From: Lachnospiraceae bacterium
GTDB taxonomy: Bacteria > Bacillota > Clostridia > Lachnospirales > Lachnospiraceae
Direction: 5' to 3'
DNA length: 64,000 nt
Assembly (NCBI GenBank): GCA_021203305.1
Contig: JAJQBK010000010.1
Span: 27,273 to 91,272, forward strand
Shown here piece by piece: positions 1-7,970 of this stretch. The position numbers and the translations under genes are program-made. The notes under the pieces are model-generated. The model was not told the DNA's origin and ran no database searches. It saw nothing but the letters and a program-made list of their open reading frames with translations. Positions within the stretch are counted from its first letter, which is position 1, and the number at the start of each line of letters is the position of its first letter.

Positions 1-37
1 GCTCCGCAAGGCTCAGCGACTCATATTTCTCCCTCAT
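1..37 (-). CDS. N-terminus of a gene leaving the window, probably transcription terminator Rho
   Basis: The minus strand has a strong ribosome site (AAGGAGG) six to seven bases before an ATG at base 37, and the frame stays open to the window edge. The visible product begins MREKYESLSLAE. Clostridial Rho proteins commonly begin with a very similar motif (M-[RK]-E-K-Y-E-S/A-L) ahead of the Rho N-terminal domain, so Rho is the best guess, but twelve residues cannot prove it. An 18-codon ORF (38-94, start MVARDRK) ends directly before this start; it could be a translated leader or chance. Confidence 0.5.
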   Translation of the reverse strand, partial: MREKYESLSLAE

Positions 38-434
38 TCAATTCCTCCTTTTTTCCATCTCTGGCAGCGAGGCCTTCCTGTCCCTTGCAACCATATAATT
101 TTCCTACTGTGAAATAATGAAAATTATGAAACTGACAAAAGAAGAAAATACACTGCCGATAAAGTCATAAATGCGAACGCACACCCGCGTGATGCACCTC
201 GCGCAGGCATTCGGTTTCTGACCTTTTGTTCCCTGATCATAAAATTGTAAAAACGAAAATATTAAAAGATATACGAGAGCCGGAAGCGCCCGTCTGTGGC
301 GCCTCCGACGTCCTGAAATGCTCTCAAAGACGGCTGTGAACCATAATTTCCCACCTGTGCTCTTTGGAGCACCCAACCGCGCACGTGAGAAATTTATCAA
401 ATACCATAAAGCAGCCGCGAACCGTAATTTTACG
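38..434. other. Intergenic region between purA and the left-end gene
   Basis: This 397-bp stretch holds no convincing gene. A 98-codon minus-strand frame (104-400) would need a TTG start without a ribosome site and has an unnatural composition, so I do not call it. A perfect 16-bp palindrome (GTGCTCTTTGGAGCAC, 357-372) and a 12-bp palindrome (CGTAATTTTACG, 423-434) just after the purA stop are visible, but neither has a clear U-run, so no purA terminator is called. The region probably contains the promoter and leader of the left-end gene. Confidence 0.5.
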
Positions 435-1727
435 TTACTTTTTTAAAGGACTTTCTCTGTAAATAATATCGGATCTGGACGGCCCGTTGCTGATCATGGT
501 GATGGGATAGCCGATCTGCCCCTCAACAAATTCCACATAATCCCTGCAGGCTTCGGGCAGCTCCTCCCAGGTCCTGATCCCGGCAATATCGCATTTCCAG
601 CCCGGCAGGGTCTTCCACACCGGCTTCGCCCTGTGAAGCATACTGGTCACAGGGAAATCCGTGGTAATCTGGCCGTCAATCTCATATCCCACGCAGACCG
701 GAATTTCGTCCAGATAGCCCAGCACATCCAGCACGGAAAAGGCCACATCCGTGGTGCCCTGCAGACGGCAGCCGTATCTGCTGGCCACACAGTCAAACCA
801 GCCTACGCGCCTGGGCCGTCCCGTGGTCGCGCCGTACTCTCCGCCGTCGCCGCCCCGTCTGCGCAGCTCCTCGGCTTCATGACCGAAAATCTCGGAGACA
901 AAATCACCCGCGCCCACCGCGGAGGAATAGGCCTTGCACACGGTCACAATCTGCTGAATCTCATAGGGAGGAATCCCCGCGCCAATGGCGCCGTAGGCCG
1001 CGAGAGTGGAGGAGGAGGTAACCATGGGGTAAATTCCGTGGTCCGGATCCTTTAAGGTGCCGAGCTGGCCCTCCAGCAGGATATTTTTGCCCTCCTTCAG
1101 CGCCTGGTCCAGATAAGCGCTGACGTCGCACACATAGGGAGCTACCATATCCCGGTACTGATGCAGCGTCTTTAAAAGCTCCTCCGGGTCGATGGCCGGT
1201 TTGTGGTATACATATTCCAAAATGACGTTTTTGTAAGCGGTGACGCTTGCCACCTTTTCCTTGAGCACCTCCTCGTCAAACAGCTCACTGACCTGAAAGC
1301 CGGTCTTGGCGTATTTATCCGAGTAGAAGGGCGCGATCCCGGATTTGGTGGAGCCAAAGGCCTTTTTGCCCAGCCGCTCCTCCTCATACTGGTCGAAAAG
1401 CACATGGTAGGGCATGACAATCTGGCAGCGGTCGCTGACCAGAATGTGAGGCGCCGGCACTCCCTTCTCCACGAGGGACTGAATCTCCCCGAACAGAATG
1501 GGAATATTCAAAGCCACGCCGTTTCCGATGATATTGGTGGTGTGGCCGTAAAACACACCGCTGGGCAGGGAATGCAGCGCGAACTTGCCATAGGAATTCT
1601 TGATCGTGTGGCCCGCGTTGGCTCCGCCCTGAAAACGGATGACAATGTCGGCGTCCTGAGCCATCATATCCGTGATCTTGCCCTTGCCCTCATCGCCCCA
1701 GTTGGCTCCTACTACTGCTTTTACCAT
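435..1727 (-). CDS. purA: Adenylosuccinate synthetase
   Basis: This cytosolic enzyme joins IMP and aspartate, using GTP, to give adenylosuccinate, the first committed step from IMP to AMP. The 430-residue length is normal for the family. The N-terminus carries the GTP-binding loop WGDEGKGK (about residues 10-17), followed by GGANAGHT (residues 34-41). Further in are GSTKSGIAP (about residues 125-133) and the C-terminal GATTGRPRR aspartate/GTP-binding region (about 299-307). It is the last gene of a purC-purF-purB-purA series on the minus strand, with 120 bp between it and purB. The start ATG has a GGAGAG-type ribosome site. Function is certain; co-transcription with the rest is inferred from order and strand. 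Confidence 0.97.
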   Translation of the reverse strand: MVKAVVGANWGDEGKGKITDMMAQDADIVIRFQGGANAGHTIKNSYGKFALHSLPSGVFYGHTTNIIGNGVALNIPILFGEIQSLVEKGVPAPHILVSDRCQIVMPYHVLFDQYEEERLGKKAFGSTKSGIAPFYSDKYAKTGFQVSELFDEEVLKEKVASVTAYKNVILEYVYHKPAIDPEELLKTLHQYRDMVAPYVCDVSAYLDQALKEGKNILLEGQLGTLKDPDHGIYPMVTSSSTLAAYGAIGAGIPPYEIQQIVTVCKAYSSAVGAGDFVSEIFGHEAEELRRRGGDGGEYGATTGRPRRVGWFDCVASRYGCRLQGTTDVAFSVLDVLGYLDEIPVCVGYEIDGQITTDFPVTSMLHRAKPVWKTLPGWKCDIAGIRTWEELPEACRDYVEFVEGQIGYPITMISNGPSRSDIIYRESPLKK

Positions 1728-1847
1728 AATCGCAACTCTCCTTTACCCCGGATTTCACAGCTCATAAGCTATGATGGGGGTGATCCTTTTTACTTCTTTG
1801 AAAAAACAGGCCTCAAACCGCCCTGTATTCGCATCGACCGCCGTATC

Positions 1848-3281
1848 TTACACAGAAATATCGGCCTTCACGCCCAGCAGATCCTTATTTTCCTCCAGTA
1901 TGGGCTGCACCACATCCCGCAGGAAACTTTCCGTCTGCTTCTTCGCCCGCCCCACATATCTGGAGGGCTCCATGCAGGCCTTCAGCTCCTCTAAAGAAAG
2001 TCCGAAGGTCTCGTCCGCGGCGATCAGCTCCAGCAGATTATTCTCCAGGCCCTTCTCCTTCACATTGCGGCCCGCCTCCATGGACAGGGTGCGAATGCGC
2101 TCATGCAGCTCCTGGCGGTCGCCGCCCCGCTTCACCGCGTCCATCATGATGTTCTCGGTAGCCATAAAGGGCAGCTCGCTCATGATGTGCTTCTCAATGA
2201 CCTTCTCGTAAACCACCAGGCCGTCCACCACATTCAGGCACAGGTCCAGAATGCCGTCCACCGCCAGAAAACCCTCCGGAATGGACAGCCGCTTGTTGGC
2301 GGAATCGTCCAGCGTCCGCTCAAACCACTGGGTTGCCGAGGTGATGGCCGGATTCAGGGCGTCCACCATGACATAGCGGCTTAAGGAAGCGATGCGCTCG
2401 CTGCGCATGGGGTTTCTCTTGTAAGCCATGGCGGAGGAACCGATCTGGCTCTTCTCAAAGGGCTCCTCCACCTCCTTCAAATGCTGCAGAAGGCGGATGT
2501 CATTGCTCATCTTGTGGGCGCTGGCAGCAATCCCGGCAAGCACATTGGCCACCCGGGTGTCCACCTTGCGGGAATAGGTCTGGCCGGAAACCGGATAGCA
2601 TTCTTTAAAGCCCATCTTCTGCGCGATCATGGGGTCGATCTTGTCAATGGTCTCCTGATCCCCGTTAAATAACTCCAGGAAGGAAGCCTGGGTGCCGGTA
2701 GTCCCCTTGGAGCCCAGAAGCTTCATGCTGCCCAGCACATGGTCCAGATCCTCCAGATCCAGCAGAAATTCCTGCATCCAGAGAGTCGCCCGCTTCCCCA
2801 CCGTGGTGGGCTGGGCCGGCTGAAAATGGGTAAAGGCCAGCGTGGGAAGAGCCTTGTACCGGTCCGCGAATTTGGAAAGCTCCGCGATCACATTGATCAG
2901 CTTTTTGCGCACCAGCTTCAAGGCCTCCGTCATCACAATGATGTCGGTATTGTCCCCCACGTAGCAGGAGGTGGCTCCCAGATGAATGATGCCCTTCGCC
3001 TTCGGGCACTGGACCCCATAGGCGTAGACATGGCTCATGACGTCGTGGCGGACTTCCTTTTCCCGCTCCTTCGCTACATCATAGTTGATATCGGTGATAT
3101 GAGCCTTCATCTCATCAATCTGCTCCTGCGTGATGGGCAGACCGAGCTCCTTCTCCACCTCCGCCAGAGCCACCCAGAGCCTTCTCCAGGTGCTGAATTT
3201 CATGTCCGGTGAAAAAATATACTGCATCTCCCTGCTGGCATAGCGCTCAGACAGGGGACTGACATATCTGTCGTTGGGCAT
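1848..3281 (-). CDS. purB: Adenylosuccinate lyase
   Basis: The enzyme cleaves SAICAR and adenylosuccinate, each to fumarate plus AICAR or AMP, so it acts twice in purine synthesis. The 477-residue protein has the fumarase/aspartase signature in SSAMAYKRNPMRSE (the SSxMPxKxN-type loop, with Ala replacing the usual Pro), a conserved HLGATSCYVGDN substrate segment and the THFQPAQPTT segment. I start it at the ATG at 3281 (MPNDRY) because GGAGG lies directly upstream; the longer frame to 3332 begins in the spacer after purF and is not supported. It sits between purF and purA in the purine operon. Confidence 0.96.
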   Translation of the reverse strand: MPNDRYVSPLSERYASREMQYIFSPDMKFSTWRRLWVALAEVEKELGLPITQEQIDEMKAHITDINYDVAKEREKEVRHDVMSHVYAYGVQCPKAKGIIHLGATSCYVGDNTDIIVMTEALKLVRKKLINVIAELSKFADRYKALPTLAFTHFQPAQPTTVGKRATLWMQEFLLDLEDLDHVLGSMKLLGSKGTTGTQASFLELFNGDQETIDKIDPMIAQKMGFKECYPVSGQTYSRKVDTRVANVLAGIAASAHKMSNDIRLLQHLKEVEEPFEKSQIGSSAMAYKRNPMRSERIASLSRYVMVDALNPAITSATQWFERTLDDSANKRLSIPEGFLAVDGILDLCLNVVDGLVVYEKVIEKHIMSELPFMATENIMMDAVKRGGDRQELHERIRTLSMEAGRNVKEKGLENNLLELIAADETFGLSLEELKACMEPSRYVGRAKKQTESFLRDVVQPILEENKDLLGVKADISV

Positions 3282-3351
3282 AATTTCCTCCATCCTATTT
3301 CGAAGCCATCTACCCCTCATTCGCAAAAGCATCTGCTTCGAATAGCCGCTT

Positions 3352-4800
3352 TTATTGATCGAATTCTCCCCTGATATCCTCCTTCGGCGGCTCCATGGGG
3401 TAATGCCCCGTAAAGCAGCCGTTGCAGATCTCCAGCCCTCCCGCGATCAGGGGCAGCCGGTCGATTTTGAGATAATCCAGCGAATCCGCGCCGATGACCC
3501 TGCAGATCTCAGGAATCGTGCGGTTATAAGCGATCAACTGTTCCCTCGCCGGTACATCCGTGCCGAAATAACAGGGCCAGAGGAAGGGCGGCGAGCTGAT
3601 GCGCATATGTACCTCCGTCGCGCCCATCTCCCTCAGCATGCAGACAATCTGATTGGAGGTGGTGCCCCGGACAATGGAATCGTCGATCATAATGATCCTC
3701 TTTCCCCGCACCGCGTCCCGCAGGACGTTTAGCTTCACCTGGACGCTGCTCTCCCGGTTTTTCTGCCGGGGCTTGATAAAGGTCCGGCCGATGTAGCTGT
3801 TCTTCACAAAGGCGGTGCCGTAGGGGATGCCCGACTGGGCCGCGTAGCCCATGGCGGCCACATTTCCCGATTCCGGGACTCCCACCACCATGTCCGCGTC
3901 CACCGGCGAGTCCATGGCCAGATATTTGCCCGCCAGCATCCGGGAATTGTACACGCTCATGCCGTCCAGGACAGAATCCGCCCTGGCAAAATAGATATAT
4001 TCAAATATACATCTGGCGTGCTTTTCTTTGGGAATGCAGTTGGATTTATCGGACTGGATGCCGTACCTGGGGGTGATCGTCACAATCTCTCCCGGCTCCA
4101 CATCCCGGATAAAGTCCGCGCCGATGGTATCCAGGGCGCAGCTCTCGCTGGCAAGAAAATACGTGTTGTCCCGGACGCCGATGCACAACGGCCTGAAGCC
4201 GAAGGGGTCCCGGACGCCGATGATCTTCCTCGGGGACATGATCACCAAGGAATAGGCTCCCTTAATCTTTTTCATGGCGGCGCTGACCGCCTTTTCAATG
4301 GTAGGCTGGTTCACCCTCTCCCGGGCGATCAGATAGGCGATCAGCTCGGAATCGATGGTGGTCTGAAAAATAGCGCCGGTGTAGGCCAGCTGTCTGCGAA
4401 GATCCGGAGCGTTGACCAGGTTGCCGTTGTGGGCCAGTCCCAGGGTGCCCTTGATATAATTTAACACCAGGGGCTGGGCGTTCTCTCTGGTAGAGCTGCC
4501 CGCTGTGGAATACCGCACATGGCCCACGCCGATATTTCCTTTCAGAGAATCCAGCTTCGCCGCGTCGAAGGCCTCGCTCAGCAGCCCCATATCCCGGTAG
4601 CTTAAGACCTTGCAGCCGTCGGCGGAGGTGTTGCTGACAGCGATACCGCAGCTCTCCTGCCCCCGATGCTGCAGAGCCAGCAGGCCATAGTAAATACTGC
4701 CGGACACATTGCCTCCGTCAAAATCGTAGGCGGCCATCACGCCGCACTCTTCGTGCAGGCCGTCCTGAACCGCGGCGGTTTCGTTTACGTAAAATGGCAT
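3352..4800 (-). CDS. purF: Amidophosphoribosyltransferase (glutamine PRPP amidotransferase)
   Basis: It catalyses the first step of de novo purine synthesis, PRPP plus glutamine to phosphoribosylamine. The protein is made with an 18-residue propeptide that ends before Cys19 (EECGVMAAY), the expected N-terminal nucleophile of class II glutamine amidotransferases after cleavage. The PRPP-binding motif appears as IIMIDDSIVRGTTS. The C-terminal CNGCFTGHYP, together with earlier cysteines such as the one in CIFEYIYFARAD, fits the Bacillus-type enzyme with an oxygen-sensitive [4Fe-4S] cluster. It starts 3 bp after the purC stop, so translation is probably coupled. Feedback inhibition by nucleotides is known for the family, not seen here. 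Confidence 0.97.
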   Translation of the reverse strand: MPFYVNETAAVQDGLHEECGVMAAYDFDGGNVSGSIYYGLLALQHRGQESCGIAVSNTSADGCKVLSYRDMGLLSEAFDAAKLDSLKGNIGVGHVRYSTAGSSTRENAQPLVLNYIKGTLGLAHNGNLVNAPDLRRQLAYTGAIFQTTIDSELIAYLIARERVNQPTIEKAVSAAMKKIKGAYSLVIMSPRKIIGVRDPFGFRPLCIGVRDNTYFLASESCALDTIGADFIRDVEPGEIVTITPRYGIQSDKSNCIPKEKHARCIFEYIYFARADSVLDGMSVYNSRMLAGKYLAMDSPVDADMVVGVPESGNVAAMGYAAQSGIPYGTAFVKNSYIGRTFIKPRQKNRESSVQVKLNVLRDAVRGKRIIMIDDSIVRGTTSNQIVCMLREMGATEVHMRISSPPFLWPCYFGTDVPAREQLIAYNRTIPEICRVIGADSLDYLKIDRLPLIAGGLEICNGCFTGHYPMEPPKEDIRGEFDQ

Positions 4801-4803
4801 ATT

Positions 4804-5508
4804 TTATAACCCCAGACGTTCAAACACTTCGTTGTAGGCTTCCTCCACATTTCCCAGATCTCTGCGGAAACGGTCCTTGTCCAGCTTTTTGTTGGTCTCC
4901 ACATCCCACAGTCGGCAGGTGTCAGGGCTGGTCTCGTCCGCCAGGATGATCTGTCCGTGGTAACGGCCAAACTCAATCTTGAAGTCGATCAGCTTAATGC
5001 CCGCCTGCAGGAAATAGGCCTTCATCACCTCATTGACCTTGAAGGTATATTTCTTAATAATCTCAATCTCTTCCCAGGTGGCCAGCTCCATGGCCACAGC
5101 GAAATAGCTGTTGATCAGAGGATCGCCCAGGGCGTCATTTTTGTAGGAAAACTCAATGGTGGGCTCTTTGAAGACAACGCCCTCCGGGACGCCAAGCCTT
5201 TTGGAGAAGCTGCCGGCGGCCACATTTCTCACGATCACCTCAAGAGGAACGATCTCCACCTTCTTCACGGCGGTCTCCCGGTCGCTCAACTGCTCCACAT
5301 AATGGGTGGGAACTCCTTCCTTTTCCAGAATCTGGAAAATATGGTTGGTCATCTTGTTGTTGATCACGCCCTTACCCACGATGGTGCCCTTTTTCTCCCC
5401 GTTGAACGCGGTCGCGTCATCCTTGTAATCCACAATCACGATATCCGGGTCGTCCGTCGCGAATACCTTTTTCGCCTTGCCCTCGTAGAGCTGCTCCAGT
5501 TTTTTCAT
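4804..5508 (-). CDS. purC: Phosphoribosylaminoimidazole-succinocarboxamide synthase (SAICAR synthetase)
   Basis: The enzyme joins CAIR with aspartate using ATP. The 234-residue single-domain form is typical of bacteria. Visible family motifs are [10 protein letters not shown] at the N-terminus, the NGEKKGTI segment, [12 protein letters not shown], and the [14 protein letters not shown] metal/substrate region. The start at 5508 (MKKLEQ) has AGAGGAG upstream; a longer in-frame start at 5547 lies in a leader hairpin and lacks a ribosome site. It is the first gene of the purC-purF-purB-purA operon and is preceded by a consensus-like promoter about 130 bp upstream. Confidence 0.97.
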   Translation of the reverse strand: MKKLEQLYEGKAKKVFATDDPDIVIVDYKDDATAFNGEKKGTIVGKGVINNKMTNHIFQILEKEGVPTHYVEQLSDRETAVKKVEIVPLEVIVRNVAAGSFSKRLGVPEGVVFKEPTIEFSYKNDALGDPLINSYFAVAMELATWEEIEIIKKYTFKVNEVMKAYFLQAGIKLIDFKIEFGRYHGQIILADETSPDTCRLWDVETNKKLDKDRFRRDLGNVEEAYNEVFERLGL

Positions 5509-5665
5509 AGAATCTCCTCTCATGCTGAATGGCTTATGACCATTCACAACCGCTTTCTCACGTGCTCAAAAGCGTCCACTGTAAATAATTTCCATTTCAT
5601 CCAAAATTCAAAACTCACCGTTCTGAGCCATTTCCGATTATATAACGAAGCCTTTCAAAATGCAA
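5509..5665 (-). promoter_or_regulatory. Promoter and structured leader of the purine operon
   Basis: On the minus strand TTGCAT (5660-5665) and TATAAT (5637-5642) are separated by exactly 17 bp. Transcription would start near 5630, leaving a leader of about 120 nt. The leader contains a hairpin GAATGG-loop-CCATTC (5526-5544) close to the ribosome site and CGCTTT-loop-AAAGCG (5551-5574). I could not match the leader to the purine, PRPP or ZTP riboswitch consensus by eye, and there is no U-run terminator, so any control by this leader is a guess. Confidence 0.7.
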
Positions 5666-5786
5666 TGATTATGTTCATTTGTTCTGCTGTTGTTCACAGG
5701 TTCCGCCTCTCCGTTCGCAATCGCGCCCGCTTCGCGTGCTTTCCCGCCCCTTACGGGGCCAGGATTGCTCATTTTAGGGCGGTTTC

Positions 5787-6608
5787 TTACTGATAATACT
5801 CTCTGTAATCCCTGACCAGCGCCTTCAGCAGCCGGCCGCTGGCCACATAGACGCCCTCCTCGCTGCCGTAGGTCAGCCACTCCGAGAGCTTTTCCAGCTC
5901 CTCCCCCTGGCGGGAGTCCTGAAACGCGCCGGTGAGCTTTTTGATCCGCTCCTCCAGCAGAAGGGACTGCTCATGGATTTCCGGATTCTCCCCCAGATAA
6001 TCCAGGTATTCCTGGCTGGAAAGCACAATCCGGGCGCAGGAAAGCCACTGTGTAAAGGTATCCTCGTCCGCCACCAGCTGATAGGCGGCGTCAAAGGATT
6101 CCATGGCCGCATCAAATAAAAACATCCTCGCCTGCACCACGCCGATATTGTGCCAGAGAGAGGCCCTGAGCCGGATTTCCCCCTCCGGCAGCTCCTCCAG
6201 AAGCCGCTTATAGCAGGCCATGGCCTGGGAATACCGCTTCGCCTTCAGCAGTTCGTCCCCTTCCTTTTTGCGCTTTTCCAGATACGTCCACTGAGCGCCC
6301 ACACTTAAGGATTCCCGGATCCGGTCGATTTCCTTTTCGGAAATATAGCCCGCGTAACGCAGAATCGTCTCCACATAAGGAATCAGGCCCTCCTTTTTCT
6401 GGGCAATCTGGGAAAGCCGGTAGGCCAGATCGGTACAGCAGCGCTGGGTATGCAGCCACTCCGCCAGCTCCTGGGAGGCAAAATCATCCCCCAGAAGGAA
6501 GCTTTTCTGGCGCAGGGCGTAAACCAGCTCCTCCAGGCTGAAAACCGTCAGCTGCATTTCCGATATGTAATAGCCTGTCTCGGCAGTCTCACTGTCGCTG
6601 ATAAACAT
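5787..6608 (-). CDS. TPR-like protein of the DUF5716/DUF5717 cluster
   Basis: I do not recognise a named family. The 273-residue protein is soluble, acidic and almost entirely helical by composition. Residues about 105-195 (LLKAKRYSQAMACYKRLLEE, then ASLWHNIGVVQARMFLFDAAMESFDAAY) look like two to three tetratricopeptide-type repeats, which usually mediate protein contacts. There is no signal peptide or membrane segment. It starts 10 bp downstream of the DUF5716 gene and is the third gene of that apparent operon, so it probably works with those two proteins. It has no visible catalytic motif. Confidence 0.8.
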   Translation of the reverse strand: MFISDSETAETGYYISEMQLTVFSLEELVYALRQKSFLLGDDFASQELAEWLHTQRCCTDLAYRLSQIAQKKEGLIPYVETILRYAGYISEKEIDRIRESLSVGAQWTYLEKRKKEGDELLKAKRYSQAMACYKRLLEELPEGEIRLRASLWHNIGVVQARMFLFDAAMESFDAAYQLVADEDTFTQWLSCARIVLSSQEYLDYLGENPEIHEQSLLLEERIKKLTGAFQDSRQGEELEKLSEWLTYGSEEGVYVASGRLLKALVRDYREYYQ

Positions 6609-6618
6609 GCCCGCCTCC

Positions 6619-7959
6619 TTAGTCTAGCGTAAAGGTTTCCGTCACGGTCCTGCCGCTGCCCGGCAACAGGCTTCCCAGCCCCGCGTCCGTGACCTGTATC
6701 CTGAGCGTGGAAATATTGAGAAAATCAAACTCCACCAAAAGCCTGTTCTCTCCCAACGCCCCGTCCGCCAGCTCTCCTGTGGGCACCCTAAGACGCCTGA
6801 TCACCCCGTCCCTGGCCCCCTGCGCCAGGACAATCAGATCCTCCCCCTTTTGGGGAAGCACATAAATCCGGTCATGGCAGCGTCCCACATGGGTCCCCGC
6901 CTGAAAGACAGGCACATACTCCTCCGCCAGATTCTCCGTCAGAAGCCCCTGTCTGCGGCAGTTCAGCCCGATATGATACCGGATATCCGTGTCGTTCAGT
7001 AGCAGATAATCGCCGGCCTCCTCCTCCCCGTCCTCCATCTGAATCAGGGTCAGACAGGCGCCCTGGCTGTATACGTTATTGCCCTGAAAAACCCTGCCAT
7101 TGTCCAGCAGGATATCCAGAGACTGGACCGCCCAGTCCCCCTTGAAGCCGTCGCCCAAAAGCCATGTCAGGCTGCAGGGCTTATCCTCCAGCTTCCTTAA
7201 AACTCCATAAAAAGCCCCATCCAGCTCCTGACTGTATTGAGCCCTCTCCTCCAGCGGCGGAAGCTTCGGCATCCTCTCCGGCGCAAGCTCCGTAAAATGC
7301 ACGGACCAGGGAGCGGTATTGCCCTCCACTGTACAATACCAGCCGGCCATCCCCTCTTTCTGATAATCAAAAATCAGCGCGCCGCCTCTCCAGAGCTTCT
7401 CCTGATCGTTTAAAAAGAAATGAAAAAGGCTTTCCTGGCGGGACTGCAGGTACATTCTGGTCTTTTTGGAAAATAACTGTGCGGTTGCGCGGGCCAGAAT
7501 TTTGTATGCCCTCTCCTGCTTCACCGGATCCTGAGGCAGATAAGTGGTGAACATCACCGCCCCGGCCCTGTCCGCCCTGCCATATCCCTGCGCCAGCTGC
7601 AGAGACAGCCGAAGAAAATGATGCAGAAGCTCCCAGGTTTCATAGCTGCGCCCCCCGGCGGTCACCACATCCTGTTCCATCGCCAGGGCAAATACATTCT
7701 CAAAGCTGACGGCCTCCGGCAGCTGAACAATAGTCTCGGCGTCATATCCCGCGTAGTAACGGTTGCGGTACAGCGCCAGCAGCGCCGGGAAGGCATAGAT
7801 CTCCCCCTTGGGCCTGCTCTTCACGGACACAGGGGAAAGCCCTTCTCCCGGGCACAGGCTGATCTGGGCGTAGCTTCTGCCGAGATCAATGCCCAGCAGC
7901 AGGCTGCCGCCCCGGTTTTCTCTGTTAATCCTGTCGATAAATTCTGGTTTCTCGAACAT
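6619..7959 (-). CDS. DUF5716-like protein with an Hsp70/actin-type ATPase N-terminus
   Basis: The 446-residue protein begins MFEKPEF and shortly after has LLLGIDLGRSYAQISL, which resembles the phosphate-1 loop of the actin/Hsp70 fold (GIDLGTT-type). Later segments (FPALLALYRNRYYAGYDA, then VMFTTYLPQDPVKQE) fit the order of an Hsp70-like N-terminal half; the second half is not recognisable. I recall such proteins from Lachnospiraceae as DUF5716, encoded next to DUF5717 proteins; the assignment is from memory. I start at 7959 because GAGGGG lies just upstream, while a start at 7983 would overlap the upstream gene and has no ribosome site. The role is unknown; a chaperone or polymerising ATPase is possible. 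Confidence 0.75.
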   Translation of the reverse strand: MFEKPEFIDRINRENRGGSLLLGIDLGRSYAQISLCPGEGLSPVSVKSRPKGEIYAFPALLALYRNRYYAGYDAETIVQLPEAVSFENVFALAMEQDVVTAGGRSYETWELLHHFLRLSLQLAQGYGRADRAGAVMFTTYLPQDPVKQERAYKILARATAQLFSKKTRMYLQSRQESLFHFFLNDQEKLWRGGALIFDYQKEGMAGWYCTVEGNTAPWSVHFTELAPERMPKLPPLEERAQYSQELDGAFYGVLRKLEDKPCSLTWLLGDGFKGDWAVQSLDILLDNGRVFQGNNVYSQGACLTLIQMEDGEEEAGDYLLLNDTDIRYHIGLNCRRQGLLTENLAEEYVPVFQAGTHVGRCHDRIYVLPQKGEDLIVLAQGARDGVIRRLRVPTGELADGALGENRLLVEFDFLNISTLRIQVTDAGLGSLLPGSGRTVTETFTLD

Positions 7960-7970
7960 AGTCCCCTCGG

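Noticed and set aside
104..400. 98-codon frame downstream of purA
   Set aside because: It would need a TTG start without a ribosome site, has an odd composition and lies in a leader-like region.
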